From the NCBI GenBank assembly GCA_012862575.1, contig BLSF01000015.1, positions 608,511 to 672,510 of the forward strand: DNA of 64,000 nt, written 5' to 3'. A program made the position numbers and the translations under genes. This document shows, piece after piece, positions 20,274-30,820 of the stretch (the first letter of the stretch is position 1; each line of letters begins with the position of its first letter). The stretch is from Parietichytrium sp. I65-24A. Lineage: Eukaryota; Sar; Bigyra; Thraustochytrida; Thraustochytriidae. Under the pieces are notes generated by a model. That model had not been told where the DNA came from and searched no databases. It worked only from the letters and a program-made list of their open reading frames with translations.

Positions 20274-22558
20274 TTAGCCATCCGTGGGTGTCTGAGGCAC
20301 CACCTTATTATTGCTCGCGCTCGGTTGCGCTTTTTCAAGTTCTTTCCTTGCTGCGGATATGATTCCGTACTCATCCATCAAAGTAGACACAAGTATGTTC
20401 GCAGACACCAGGACCCCAAATAGATAAAATGAGGAATATAATAAAAGCATGGGCCATCCCCCAACCAACCCCATTGGCTGCAGAATTTGTTGCATGTTGT
20501 TTCCATAGATTGCCATGAATAACGTGTAGATTCCATTCGGCACTGAGTTGAAATTCATGGTGAACATCGTTCCGCCAGAGTAGTTCTGCAAAACTTCATT
20601 TGAGATCACAAATTCCCCACCAATCAGGTAGATCCCGACAACTGACCAGGAGTCTTCGAGGAGTAGAAATGCGTGGCTCGTCAACTGTTAGTATTGCTAC
20701 ACTGCTTCCAATCGCCGTCTCAATTTAGAGAGTCAAGGCCTCGTATATGTCAACAATCGAACTTACACATGATGCAGAGGTTGGCTACAAGCAAGCTAGC
20801 AACTCGAGGGAATGCCGATCCCATGACAATCAGTATCTCACGGATAGACTTCACCATGCCAAGGCACAGGAGAAGGTGAAGCATCAGCAAAGCATGGAAC
20901 TCAAAATACACAACTGCGAATTTGGAAACACGATTGGCTGTGCAGTGGACGAAGAGCACCACGATCGCAACGATCGTAATCATGTATCTGAGCTTACTCT
21001 CCGAGACAGGCTCGGTAACGAGTCCACGTACTCCGAACACAATTACCCCGAATGCAAAGTCAATCAGAAACCAGATCGAGATGATCGCGTAAAAAAAAAT
21101 TGCTGGGTCATCCGACACTGCTTTGCCATTTGCAACATGATCCTCGCCAGAGTCCAATACCAAAACTGCATTTGCGACGACAACGGCGCAGTGTGCCTTT
21201 GCCAAGTTTCTCGATCCATGCCAGCTCCGAATCACATCACCTGCTCGCGAAAAGAATCCTGCGCCTTGAGCCCGATCAGCAGTGCGTGTGGACCTAGTCT
21301 TTCTTTTATGAGCAAGTGCCAAGCTTTGAGGAACACCACCCGAAACCAAAACACGAAATTCGTCCAGCGACACCTCCATGTCAGCATGGAGGTCGGTAGC
21401 GTACTTTACCGCTAGCGAATAGCGTTGAAGACCCTTCAGGACACATGCGACGTGCTCCCCGCTCGCCACAGCGTCATCTGATAGGTACCGAAATGCACGT
21501 TTGAGAGCGTCTTCGCTCCGCTTGGCAATCTCTGATCTTTCGTTTGTAAGCCGTTGAGAGAATTCATCGAACACGACAGCCGTGATAATCTGAATGATGT
21601 AGAAGACTTGCACGATAGTGTAAACGGTCCAATACACTCCCCAAAAGCTGCCACCCTTAATCCCAGGCCGGCCAGTCTGCGCGCCTGGTTCCGGGCCATT
21701 ATTTGTAAAAGCCCACCAGAAACAAGTCACGAATGCTTGTGGAAGAGACTGAAACCCGTTCTCCGGCAATCCAAAGTCCTTGCCGGGCATATCTGTATCT
21801 AGGACCAAGAGCCTTCCGAACACCGCAAATAGAAAGGCTACGAGCATCATGAGGAAAAACGCAGGTGCCACGGCTGGGAGAACGCGAAAGTGCTGGCCGA
21901 TCACATGCGCGACAAAAGGAAAAAAATAGAGAAACGGAATGGGTCGAAGCGACGCTCTGAGAAGCCACACGACTTTCTCCAGATCTGTTGTTGCATGCAT
22001 ACCCCCTGCAGTGAAGGAAGAGCCTATGTGTATGACAAGGCACGTTCCGCTGACCAAGATGCTACATATCAGGAGTGACAGAAACATGTCTTTCTTGAGT
22101 TTCTCCTTCGAGAATTTGCAACGAGCTGCAGCTCCTCCGAGCAGTATTGCTAAGAGACTGAGCTCAAGGAATTTTAAGCCAAACCCAGAATCATCCAGCG
22201 TACAGGACTCCGCATATGCGGCGTTTGGTGTGCAGGCGTAGATAGAGTCCACGACGCCCAAAAGCAAATTTACCACACTTGCCAACTTGAGACAGAGCTG
22301 CGCCCTCCAGTCCCAGTAGATTCCTCTGACACGCCTTGCAGAGACCGAGTCATCAAACGAGCTCTCGTAGTCCAATATCGAAGAAAGGGCTTGGTGTGTG
22401 GCAAGGTCAATGTCCTCCAGGCTCACTGCCTTTTGGGGCGTTGGTGGTTTCCTTTGCGACGCGGTCACCACTCGCTTTGGGGTGGGCTCGTGGTTCTGCA
22501 CCGCGGCTCCTGTCCCCGCAGCGCGGCATTGAAGGTATTCATTTATTATGTTGCTCAT
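20274..22558 (-). CDS. Two-pore-type voltage-gated cation channel, two exons, 723 aa
   Basis: The gene is complement(20274..20653, 20767..22558). Two six-segment ion-transport domains are visible. Domain I has a short S4 with spaced arginines (WLLRASLRPIPFLYF) and a pore loop of the SLPQAF-x-TNNGPE type. Domain II has a pore region NFNSVPNGIYTLFMAIYGNNM followed by an S6 ending NILVSTLMDEYG. Two domains and a length near 720-750 fit the TPC family of organellar Ca2+/Na+ channels; no EF hands are seen between the domains, unlike plant TPC1. The 113-bp intron has donor GTAAGT, a perfect TACTAAC branch site at 20693-20687 and acceptor CTCCTCGAAG, and it is the only junction tested that keeps frame. 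The start is the first ATG; an upstream frame opens only with GTG. Confidence 0.8.
20654..20766 (-). other. Intron with TACTAAC branch site
   Basis: Donor GTAAGT at 20766-20761, branch TACTAAC at 20693-20687, then a pyrimidine-rich stretch to acceptor AG at 20655-20654. Nearer AG dinucleotides either lie too close to the branch point or break the frame. Confidence 0.7.
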
Positions 22559-23052
22559 CTCTCCAACCCTGCTGGCGCCGAGCGAGTCAGCAGCTTTGCA
22601 TTGCGCAGTTGCAACTCGCAGCTCGCGATTCGTTAGGCAGGGCGCAAGCTGTCTTTCACAACCTGGGCTGCCGGGATCTCTGTCTGCTGCAGAGTCTGCA
22701 GAGGGGGAAGACGGGGTAGAAGATGGTAGAAGGGGCAGCAGGGGCGGGGAAAGTAGAGATGGTGTAATTGCAGATGTGACCGTTGAGTAGGACAGGAATA
22801 GTGTCCTCGTAAACACACTTTTAGGTTATAGACTACGACAGAGGAGCACCTTAGTCGATTGCGAGAGAATTGATTGTGAGAGCATTTTTATCGTAAATGT
22901 TGATGTTTGTTCAAAATTAAATTGAATTTACTGTTAAAAAGAGTGAATCATGAACTAGAGCACACAAATATCGCTCTTTTCGTGTCTTTGTCTATGACAG
23001 AATGTTTAGATTGAAAGCTCGACAGGTGAACATCGCCCAATGCAGCACAACC
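22559..23052. other. Intergenic upstream of the channel gene
   Basis: The open extension of the channel frame (to 22816) is Pro/Ser-rich and lacks an ATG, so it is treated as 5' UTR. The remainder is AT-rich with no supported gene. Confidence 0.5.
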
Positions 23053-24937
23053 TCACTCGTAAGCAGTCAATTGAGGGTCTGCCCGAGCAAATGTTTTTTC
23101 CATTTCGTGGCCCTTCCAAAACTCTTCACGAAGAACTGGCGCCACAAGCATTACATTGATATGAGTAAACCAATAACTGGCGTTCGAGCAGTGCGCTGCG
23201 CACAACTTACTGTGTTTCGCAATCTTCCCAGCAGCGGTCATTGGAAGTTGCTCCTTGAGTACAACTTTGCGCGGGATCTTGTATCCGCCAATTTTCCCAG
23301 AACAAAATTCCTTCACAGACTCCACCGACAGATTCCCATGCTTGCCAGGCTTGGGCTGGATTATTGCTGTAACAGACTCGCCAAATTTTGGATCTGGAGT
23401 CCCGATCACAGCGACCATTGCAACATCGGGGTGCGCGGCTAGGCATTTCTCCACTTCACTGCTGTAAACGTTCTCGCCACCGCTGTTGATCATATCCTTG
23501 AGCCTGTCAACGAGAAATATAAAGCCGTCTTCGTCCATGTATCCACCGTCGCCAGTGTGCATCCAACCATCTTTGAGGGCTTTTGCGGTTAGCTCTGGCA
23601 AGTTCCAGTAGCCGTTCATGGTATGGGGGCCACGGACGATAATTTCGCCAACCTGAGTACGCGGGACCTCGGTTCCGTTGCTGTCCACAATTTTGACTTC
23701 AGCGAACGGAACAGGCTGCCCTGCGCTGTTCAATTTCGGGTTGCCAGCGTGATGGTATGCTGGGAGCAAGACCGCAATTGCTGGGCCGCTGTGGGAAAGT
23801 TCAAGTTAGTCATCCGTTTCAGCAAGTGCCGCAACGTCCCTCTTCCATCCAACAGCAACAATGCAAACGAAACTCACCATTCAGTCATGCCATACCCTTG
23901 AAAGAACTGGGCATTAGGAAATGTCGCCATCGCCTCCTGCAGCAATGATGGCGCGATTGGGCTCCCACCGTATATAATCGTTTCCAAGCTCAAAAGTTGC
24001 ACGGGCTCTACGGATTTCGAGGCAGCTACGAGGCAAAGTTGGATCATCACGGGCACCAAAACGGTTTTCGTCACCTTCATGGTATCAATGGCAGTCAAAA
24101 CTGAGCTCGGGTTGAAGCTCGGCAAAAAGACATGGCTTCCTGCAGACATAGTCACTGCAAATGTCATTTGCGCATCAGCCAGATGAAACATTGGTGCGCA
24201 GTGCAGATACTTGGACTTGGAGTTGAATCCGCAGGTACTAAGATTTCCCATTGCATTCCACACAATGCTGCCGTGTGACTGAAACTCGGCCCGGCCGACA
24301 AAAGGCGTTAGACTCAATATGGTTCAACTGATCACCTATGCTGTCACAAACTTACGAGCACGACACCTTTCGCTCGCCCAGTGGAGCCTCCTGTGTAGAA
24401 AATTCCATATGGGTCATCTCCCCCCTTCATGACATCAACAGCTGGCTGCGCCTGAGCTTCGATGAGGGCCTCAAACTCATGCGTACACGTTTCTGGCTTT
24501 GGCGTTGCGCCGCAGAAAATTATAGATTTGAGAGGTCTTCTCAAGAGCGGCGTGAGCTTTGGAATGAGCGGTTCGAACGTTTGATCCACGATTAAAATCT
24601 CCATTTCGCAGTCGTTCAGAATTTCCGCAATCTCCGGGGGGGCTAGCCTGATGTTTAGAGGGACGACGAGGCCCCCGCTCCACGGGACAGCGAAGAGGTA
24701 TTCAAAGTATCTCGTCGAGTTGAGTGCAAGGATTCCAACTCGGCCGCCATCTGATAGCGCACACTCCTTCGTCAGCGCTGCGGCAAGACGGCCGACCCGC
24801 TCCAGAGCCTCGGCATAGCTTCGGGTTTCTTTTGACTCAAAGTCCTCGGTTGCCACAGCAGAGCTTCCGAGGCCAGATGCTCTTCGCAGAAGCTGGGTCA
24901 CCGACAAGCGCTGCGAAGGAGATTGAACGACCGCCAT
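23053..24937 (-). CDS. Acyl-CoA synthetase / AMP-dependent ligase, four exons, 547 aa
   Basis: The gene is complement(23053..23135, 23211..23788, 23878..24278, 24356..24937). It activates a carboxylic acid via an acyl-adenylate and transfers it to CoA. Visible motifs are the P-loop YTGGSTGRAKGVVL, the FQGYGMTECGPA motif restored across intron 2, the TGDGGYMDEDGF and DRLKDMINSGGENVYSSEVE blocks, and the adenylating lysine in LPMTAAGKIAKH. All three introns are short (77, 89 and 75 bp) with GTAAGT/GTGAGT donors; introns 1 and 2 hold CTAAC branch-like sites. Intron 3 is a multiple of three without stops, so an unspliced reading would insert 25 residues before the final helix LREEFWKGHE. The start is the ATG at 24937. 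Medium-chain or aromatic acids are likely substrates but this is inference. Confidence 0.88.
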
Positions 24938-25211
24938 GTCGATTGCGATTCGCAAAGAATCTACAATTCGCTTGTCCAACTTTTTCTCGGGATACGGTAC
25001 TCGAGTACTGCCCGCGAATGAGCTGCCTCGCGAAGCTTCACAATCTGTGTGGCCCGCGCATCGTCAGTCTAATTATGTCTAATCACTCGCACTTTACCAA
25101 AAGCAATCCTTGCAAAACGAAGATAGGACAGATCGCCCCGTGCCCGCAAAGCAGCAATCGCCCGCAGAACAAGCGCCTGCGGAACGAAAGAGCGGATGGC
25201 GTCATCCCAAG

Positions 25212-25266
25212 CGTCAGCTGATGCCAGCTGATGTCAGCCGATGTCAGCCGTGTCAGCTGGCGTCAG
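25212..25266. repeat. Imperfect GTCAGCTGAT tandem array
   Basis: Five to six degenerate 10-bp units of the form GTCAGCYGAT. Each carries CAGCTG or CAGCCG, so the array is also a cluster of E-box-like palindromes in a divergent promoter. Confidence 0.8.
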
Positions 25267-25409
25267 TGCCTGACATTGCATCGTGATGCGGGAGCATCAT
25301 CAACCAATCAACTAGCGACTAGTACTCAGTATCGCAGCCTTTGCACGTCTTCACAGTCTTCACAGTCTCCTCAGCTCTCGTGTGCGTTCAGAGGACGTGG
25401 TTCAAGTTC

Positions 25410-25436
25410 ACAGTCACAGTCACAGTCACAGTCAGT
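25410..25436. repeat. (CACAGT)n microsatellite
   Basis: About four copies of a CACAGT hexamer, followed by an AATC-rich stretch, 190 bp upstream of the MTHFR-like start. Confidence 0.85.
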
Positions 25437-25624
25437 GAATCAATCAGATCAATTCAATCCATCAATCAAATCGATCGATAACTTTCTATTCGTAGTGTCA
25501 AGTCCGCGTCCCCCGCAGTCACTGTGCTCGAAGGGAGTGCGTTCGCGCTGTTCGACGCGTTGAGCATTGTGCCTTCCGCGCAGAGTGAGAGCAGTTGCGC
25601 AGCTGAGCGAGTCGGCGGGGAGGA

Positions 25625-26839
25625 ATGAGCGCAGCGCAGTCAGCCAGACTGGTGGAGTCTCTGTGTGACCCCACACGGCCGACGTTTCTTTTCGGATGCA
25701 CGCCGCCCGCGGAGAGCACAGATGACGCTCAGTCAGCTCTGATTGCGCAAAAGTTTGCAGATCGCGGCCGTGTGCTCGCGGTGGACGGTTACATCGTCTA
25801 CGACGTGCAGGACGAGAGCATCCGTACTGAGGCGAAAAGGCCATTTCCATACAGAAGCTTGCGCGAGCCAAGCTGGTACGCTGGCCTCCTAGCTCAAGCC
25901 TCGCACAAAGGATGCGTGGTGTACAAGGCTGTCACTTGCATGGACTCCGAGAAGGAGTTTGACGATTGGCTGGAGGAAACAGTCCACAAACACGGTCACC
26001 AAGCAATTAACATCGTCGGCGCACCCTCAGCAAACGCTAAGTGGCATGGTCCATCGACGAAAGAAGCTAGCTTGAGGACACAAAAGAGGGGGGATGTCAA
26101 ATTTGGTGCTGTATGCATTGCTGAGCGCCATCTCTCAAAGTCTAATGAGCACCAGGTCTTGGAGCGCAAAGCTGCGTGGGGTGCAGAGTGGTTTATCACC
26201 CAAGGAATTTACGATCCGCTTCCGATGATCAAGGTCATTAACGAATACGGCGAGCTCTGCCGCTCGAATGGTGTCAAACCAAAGAAAATAATTCTCACAT
26301 TCACCCCTTGCGGGCGGAAAAAGACCATGGAGTTCATCAAGTGGCTCGGAATGAGGGTCCCTGAGGACGTGGAGGCTCGCCTCTTTGCTGACCAGGGGGA
26401 TGTCAAGCGCCCAAAGACTCCGGTCCAAATTAGCTGTGAACTTTTGTGCGAGCATCTGCAGACGATTTTGGCTCAAACAAGTGGTTCAAATGTTCCTCTT
26501 GGGTTGAATGTTGAGTCCGTCAGTGGCTACAAAGATGAGATCGATGCAACTCACGATCTATTTCGATCTTTGCAAGGAATATTGCTGGACGCAAAGTGCT
26601 CTCCGTGGGTGATTCAATGGTCAAGGTTGCCAACGCACTCGACCCCCGCGCCCATTGAAAATGTTGTGAAAAGGGGCACCGGCTCATGCTGCAAGAAGGC
26701 CAACAATGGCTCCCTGTCAAACGTACTGAAGGGTCTGGAGGGCAACGATACTCGCTTGGTCATTCTCGCGTCGTCTTTGGTGGCATTTAGTGCTGGGCTC
26801 TTCTTTGGTACACTTGGCAAATCCAAAATTCAAAACTAA
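25625..26839 (+). CDS. MTHFR-like protein with C-terminal membrane anchor, 404 aa
   Basis: The fold matches the methylenetetrahydrofolate reductase catalytic barrel. Family-like segments are FLFGCTPPAES at the first strand, INIVGAPS, FGAVCIAERHLSKSNEHQ and AEWFITQGIYD, the last two closely resembling the MTHFR FAD/folate barrel. Two features are unusual. The first-strand Glu that protonates the flavin in MTHFR (in FE-x-x-PP) appears as Gly here. The regulatory AdoMet-binding domain of eukaryotic MTHFR is absent, and the chain instead ends in a hydrophobic segment (VILASSLVAFSAGLFFGTLG, about residues 378-397) with a short basic tail, as in tail-anchored proteins. The function may therefore differ from folate reduction. 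ATG at 25625, intronless. Confidence 0.75.
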   Translation: MSAAQSARLVESLCDPTRPTFLFGCTPPAESTDDAQSALIAQKFADRGRVLAVDGYIVYDVQDESIRTEAKRPFPYRSLREPSWYAGLLAQASHKGCVVYKAVTCMDSEKEFDDWLEETVHKHGHQAINIVGAPSANAKWHGPSTKEASLRTQKRGDVKFGAVCIAERHLSKSNEHQVLERKAAWGAEWFITQGIYDPLPMIKVINEYGELCRSNGVKPKKIILTFTPCGRKKTMEFIKWLGMRVPEDVEARLFADQGDVKRPKTPVQISCELLCEHLQTILAQTSGSNVPLGLNVESVSGYKDEIDATHDLFRSLQGILLDAKCSPWVIQWSRLPTHSTPAPIENVVKRGTGSCCKKANNGSLSNVLKGLEGNDTRLVILASSLVAFSAGLFFGTLGKSKIQN

Positions 26840-27210
26840 CGAAAGTAAATCTAAATTGTTCATTGAAGCTCTTCGGGATTGTGAGGCGTAGCCCGCAACA
26901 AGTCTATGCCCCGCTACCACCACCCCGTAGGCTCCTCCCTTTTTGTGCACCAGTTTACTTACTACTAGTATATCCATCCTCCTGAGTAGTGCGAGTAGTG
27001 CGAGATAAGTTAGGGCGAGTCGGAGACTTGTGCGAGGTCACTGCGAGACTGGAGAATCACCGATTGGGAAGACCGAATCCAACGCCCAAAGGCCGATTTT
27101 GGCGTCTGCCACGCCGACAAGAGGCGTAAAAGCGCGCAGAGAGCCTCAGCTTGCCCCGGGCGTGGAGCTGGTTCGGGCGGAGGAGCGGGTGGTCATAGCC
27201 GCGGCGAAAA
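26840..27210. other. Intergenic, 5' flank of the transporter gene
   Basis: A GTAGTGCGAGTAGTGCGAG tandem pair occurs near 26986-27004. An upstream frame (27030-27218) overlaps the transporter start and may be an upstream ORF. Confidence 0.45.
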
Positions 27211-28773
27211 ATGTTTAGCAACAGGAGGATCGGGACACCGAGTGCGCTGAGGCCGCTTCTGGGCGGACAACAGCAAGGCGGCCGCCAAGGGTTTCCGCGA
27301 GTGGCGTCGCACGAGCAGAATCACGTGCTTGATGGTGGAGACGGCGTCACGGGGCAGCTGGTGAGTGTTTACAACCTGACCAGCACGATTTTAGGTGCCG
27401 GGATTCTTTCCGTTCCATTTGCTATCGCAGAATGCGGATTGGTGCTCGGAATTCTGCTTTTGGGACTCTTAGCGATAGCGTCGTCGTTGAGCTGCAACCT
27501 GGTGCTCTCTTCCTACTTGCGCACCGGGCGAGGCTCTTACGGCGATATCGCCCTGTTCCTCTTCGGCCGACGCACTGCAGGGCTTGTGAAGTGGATCATC
27601 ATAGTCTTGAATATCGGTGCTGCTGCCGGGTACATGCTCGTGATCAAAACGCTGCTTCCTCCGAGCCTGTGCGACCTCTTCGGAAAAGGCTCGCCGTTCT
27701 GTGGAGACGATACTCGCGCATCAATCATCACCGGCGTCGTCGTATTCGGCATTGTGTTTCCCCTCTGTACGCTGAAGAATCTATCCTCTCTGCGACACAC
27801 GTCCATGCTTGCCTTCATATTTGCGATTTTTCTCACTGTTGCAATCACCATTCGCTCGCTGCAAAACAGTGGTGATTATTGTGAGGTGAAGTGGCTTCCA
27901 AACTCGGTGATGGGAGTATTCAAAGCTGCACCAGTATTTTGCTTTAGTTTCGTTTGTCACTTGAACGTGCTTCCTGTTTACGATCAGCTGCAGAGTCGCA
28001 CGCCAACAAAAATGCGCGGCGTTTTTCGAAATGCAATCCTCTTTGCAATGATTCTCTACTCCTTTGTAGGTACCTTTGGATACCTTCGCTTCAATTGCGG
28101 TAAGGTTCCTGATAACATTCTTGCATTTGGTGACAACAACTTCCCCGTCGATGACACGCTTATCGCTATTGCACGGATTGCAGAAGCTTTTACGTGCACG
28201 TTGGCTCTCCCGCTCATCCAGCACCCCACGCGAGTCGCACTTCATAGTTGGTTATTTGGCGCCGATCATGAGACAGACACTGAGCCAGCCAGCGGAGACG
28301 AGGCAGAAGCTGTCGAAGAGGGCCAGTTTGACGACAACGGATACGGATTCCTTCCGATCATTGACGAGGCAACTCACGAGGACACATCTGCAGATGAAAA
28401 TACTCTGCCCAGGGACCAAGCCCTGCCCGAGCCACCTCGTGGAAGCAAACCATGCAAGTTTGGTGTGCGCGTCATGGAGGCGTTTTCGATCGTGCTCACT
28501 GGATTTGTTCTAGCTTTGGTGGTGCCCAATATTTCTATGGTGTTTGGTCTTTTGGGTTCCACGTGCTGCGCTCTGGTTTGCTTCATTTTGCCCGGGATTT
28601 TCTACCTGAGGTCCACCTACGACATCATTGCCACTTTCCCAACGGATCGACCATACAGTACGAAAGATCGCGAGGCTTTACAAAGAGTCATCTTCCAAAG
28701 ACGCCTTTCAATGTCCATGATACTTTTCGGAACCGCAGTGGCCATTCTTGGAACCGTTGCAACCCTCTCCTGA
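27211..28773 (+). CDS. Amino acid transporter of the AAAP/SLC38 family, 520 aa
   Basis: A polytopic protein with about eleven membrane segments. The first (about residues 50-80) carries the family signature NLTSTILGAGILSVPFA, which contains the unwound helix that binds substrate and sodium or proton in this fold. A later segment FCFSFVCHLNVLPVY matches the conserved F-x-C-H-x-x-x-x-P region of helix 6. An acidic, Pro-containing loop of about 75 residues (roughly 355-430) separates helix 8 or 9 from the last three helices and is longer than usual. It probably moves neutral amino acids across the vacuolar or plasma membrane; the substrate cannot be read. ATG at 27211, intronless. Confidence 0.88.
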   Translation: MFSNRRIGTPSALRPLLGGQQQGGRQGFPRVASHEQNHVLDGGDGVTGQLVSVYNLTSTILGAGILSVPFAIAECGLVLGILLLGLLAIASSLSCNLVLSSYLRTGRGSYGDIALFLFGRRTAGLVKWIIIVLNIGAAAGYMLVIKTLLPPSLCDLFGKGSPFCGDDTRASIITGVVVFGIVFPLCTLKNLSSLRHTSMLAFIFAIFLTVAITIRSLQNSGDYCEVKWLPNSVMGVFKAAPVFCFSFVCHLNVLPVYDQLQSRTPTKMRGVFRNAILFAMILYSFVGTFGYLRFNCGKVPDNILAFGDNNFPVDDTLIAIARIAEAFTCTLALPLIQHPTRVALHSWLFGADHETDTEPASGDEAEAVEEGQFDDNGYGFLPIIDEATHEDTSADENTLPRDQALPEPPRGSKPCKFGVRVMEAFSIVLTGFVLALVVPNISMVFGLLGSTCCALVCFILPGIFYLRSTYDIIATFPTDRPYSTKDREALQRVIFQRRLSMSMILFGTAVAILGTVATLS

Positions 28774-28878
28774 GTTGGTGGTGCCACGGAACCGGCAATA
28801 CTTTCCGACACGGACGCTTCGAAGCGCCCATTCTCGATTTTTAGTTTCCATGCACCGAATATATAGTAGATACTTGTC

Positions 28879-29172
28879 ATGTCATGCGCGCTTTCTTTAT
28901 TTTTTTTTCGTCGCCGCGCTGCTTCCGAACCCAGTTTTCCTCTCCTACTCCCGAAACCGATCGTATTTGTGTTTCAGCGTAATTCAAAACCGTTTCAGGT
29001 GTCGTTGGTGAATGAGTCTCGTGTGGAGGACTTGACATATCTCGCCATGAAGAACTCAGCACTTTTACATGAACTTCGTCTACTAGGGTTAGCGATTCAA
29101 GTGTTGGACGAGGCCCGTCAGTCGTGCGAGAACCAGTTCAGCATTCACTTTCAAGCTAAAAAAGCCTCCTGA
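28879..29172 (+). CDS. Small hypothetical ORF, 97 aa
   Basis: Begins at an ATG at 28879. The second half (residues 45-95) has balanced composition with a Leu-rich amphipathic stretch (NSALLHELRLLGLAIQVLD), preceded by a possible acceptor TTTCAG at 28993-28998. It could be the last exon of a small gene or noncoding. No family recognised. Confidence 0.2.
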   Translation: MSCALSLFFFRRRAASEPSFPLLLPKPIVFVFQRNSKPFQVSLVNESRVEDLTYLAMKNSALLHELRLLGLAIQVLDEARQSCENQFSIHFQAKKAS

Positions 29173-30755
29173 ATCTGTGAGACTCAAGAAAAAGAGGCTC
29201 GGAGCGCGCTTTCAGAAGCGCAAATTACATTTGACGGTCTGACTATTCATGGATGTGCTTTATTTAGCACTGTGACAGTTTAGTCGAGTGAGGTATTTGG
29301 AGCCGACCTACTCGGTGTCGTGAGAACCTGCAGCTAAGGATCCGGTGCCGCCAGCGGCGCCGCATGATGCACTGTATAAGTACTGCGCCTCATTCAAATC
29401 AGAAACGAGTTTATTTCCCAAACAATGGAGGATTCAAGTCGCCAGTCCTTCGAAACGACAAAAGTTTTTGGTGTTGATTGCACGCAAACTAAACGAGTTC
29501 CCAAAGTGCCTCATAGTGCCTCTGAAAATCTCTGACGGTATAAGCTGGTATCACTCCACACTACCGGTAGTGTCCAGTAACATTACTATTAGACAAGAGA
29601 ATGTGATAGGATTTGGTAGACAGAAACACTTGCTTGAAAGGTTATACAAACCATTAGCAAACTCGTAGCTTGTAACTGTCAGATGGAGATTAGCGCGGGA
29701 AGCAGCACATTGTTAAGGCTTATTCGTAACAAAGAGGATATTGCACATCGCTATCAAAAAGAAATTCACGAAATGTGGCCCACTGACTATATTTAGGGAC
29801 TAATCTACCATTTCATAGGTATTTGATAATAGGTGGATGTAGGAATGGAAAGAAGTTGAAAAAGGACTTTTCTGGGCACATGAAATGTCTCAAAGTTTAC
29901 TTAGGCTAGATTTTAGAATAATTAATTCAGAACACAAGGTCCTCCAAGTGAGCAAGTGAGCAAGTGAGCAAGCGAGCAGTCAGGCGTGCAATGTGCCCGA
30001 CGTGTTTCTGCAAGTCGCGTAGCTATTGCTGAGCTGAATTTCCTCCGTAGGTGCTGTTCCTCACTTTCGATCAAAGTCTGCGCGGTCAAGAAATTGAAGA
30101 AGGAAAAGAACTTGGTGCATGCGTTCAAGAATTATTTATTCACTGTCAACACTGTCAACAATCAATCAAAAGAAAGATTGATCGAAGAAATTAACAAGAT
30201 TGTGCAAAATGGGACTACTCATGGACTGTCATATTTTTTCGTTTACTGCTGTAGAGGAAGCTTCACTTAGCGCCTCTCGTAGGGAATCTGTGGGAGCTAA
30301 TGCAAACCTGGCCCAAAAGAATCCAAAAGAGCGAGATTGCGCCGAGAGCGTCCCGCCTTAAATTGACTAGCGAAAACCATAATATCCCCTTTAGACCTGG
30401 GCCAGAATTTAAGGTGGATTCGAGCGCAGCAGAAAGTACTCTGCGGAGCAGTGAAATGGTCTCAGCAAAAACGCTATTACAGCCTACCCCTGTGACCCAG
30501 CTACCTTTCCGTAAAAGTGCGCACATTATGCGTCCCTATTGCGCACTTAACCGTAAAGTCTAAGCAGAGAAGCGAATTGCGCACAATTGCCCTCAGTCCA
30601 ATTTTCACAACTCCCTACCCATCTCACGTAAGTCCCAGGGTACAGCGGAGGATGATCTCTTAGCATTGGCTACGCCTGTCTATAAGACGGAAGATTGCCC
30701 AGCCAGAAGGGCAGAGGGAAGGAGCGCGATGGTTGGGATTTGGAAGAGCTCTTTG

Positions 30756-30820
30756 TTTTGATTTGATTTGATTTGATTTGATTTGATTTTTTTTGTTTTG
30801 TTTTGTTTTGTTTTGTTTCG
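30756..30820. repeat. Adjacent (TTTGA)n and (TTTTG)n pentamer microsatellites
   Basis: About seven TTTGA units run directly into six TTTTG units, a compound pentanucleotide repeat. Confidence 0.95.

Larger units (their letters stand above)
24938..25624. promoter_or_regulatory. Divergent intergenic region with short tandem repeats
   Basis: Shared upstream region of the acyl-CoA synthetase and the MTHFR-like gene. It contains a GTACTCGAGTAC palindrome at 24996-25007, an imperfect 10-bp tandem array and a CACAGT array (listed separately). Confidence 0.5.

Noticed and set aside
30515-30548. 9-bp perfect inverted repeat AAGTGCGCA / TGCGCACTT
   Set aside because: A short stem with a 16-base loop is expected by chance at this scale and lies next to no gene or T-run.
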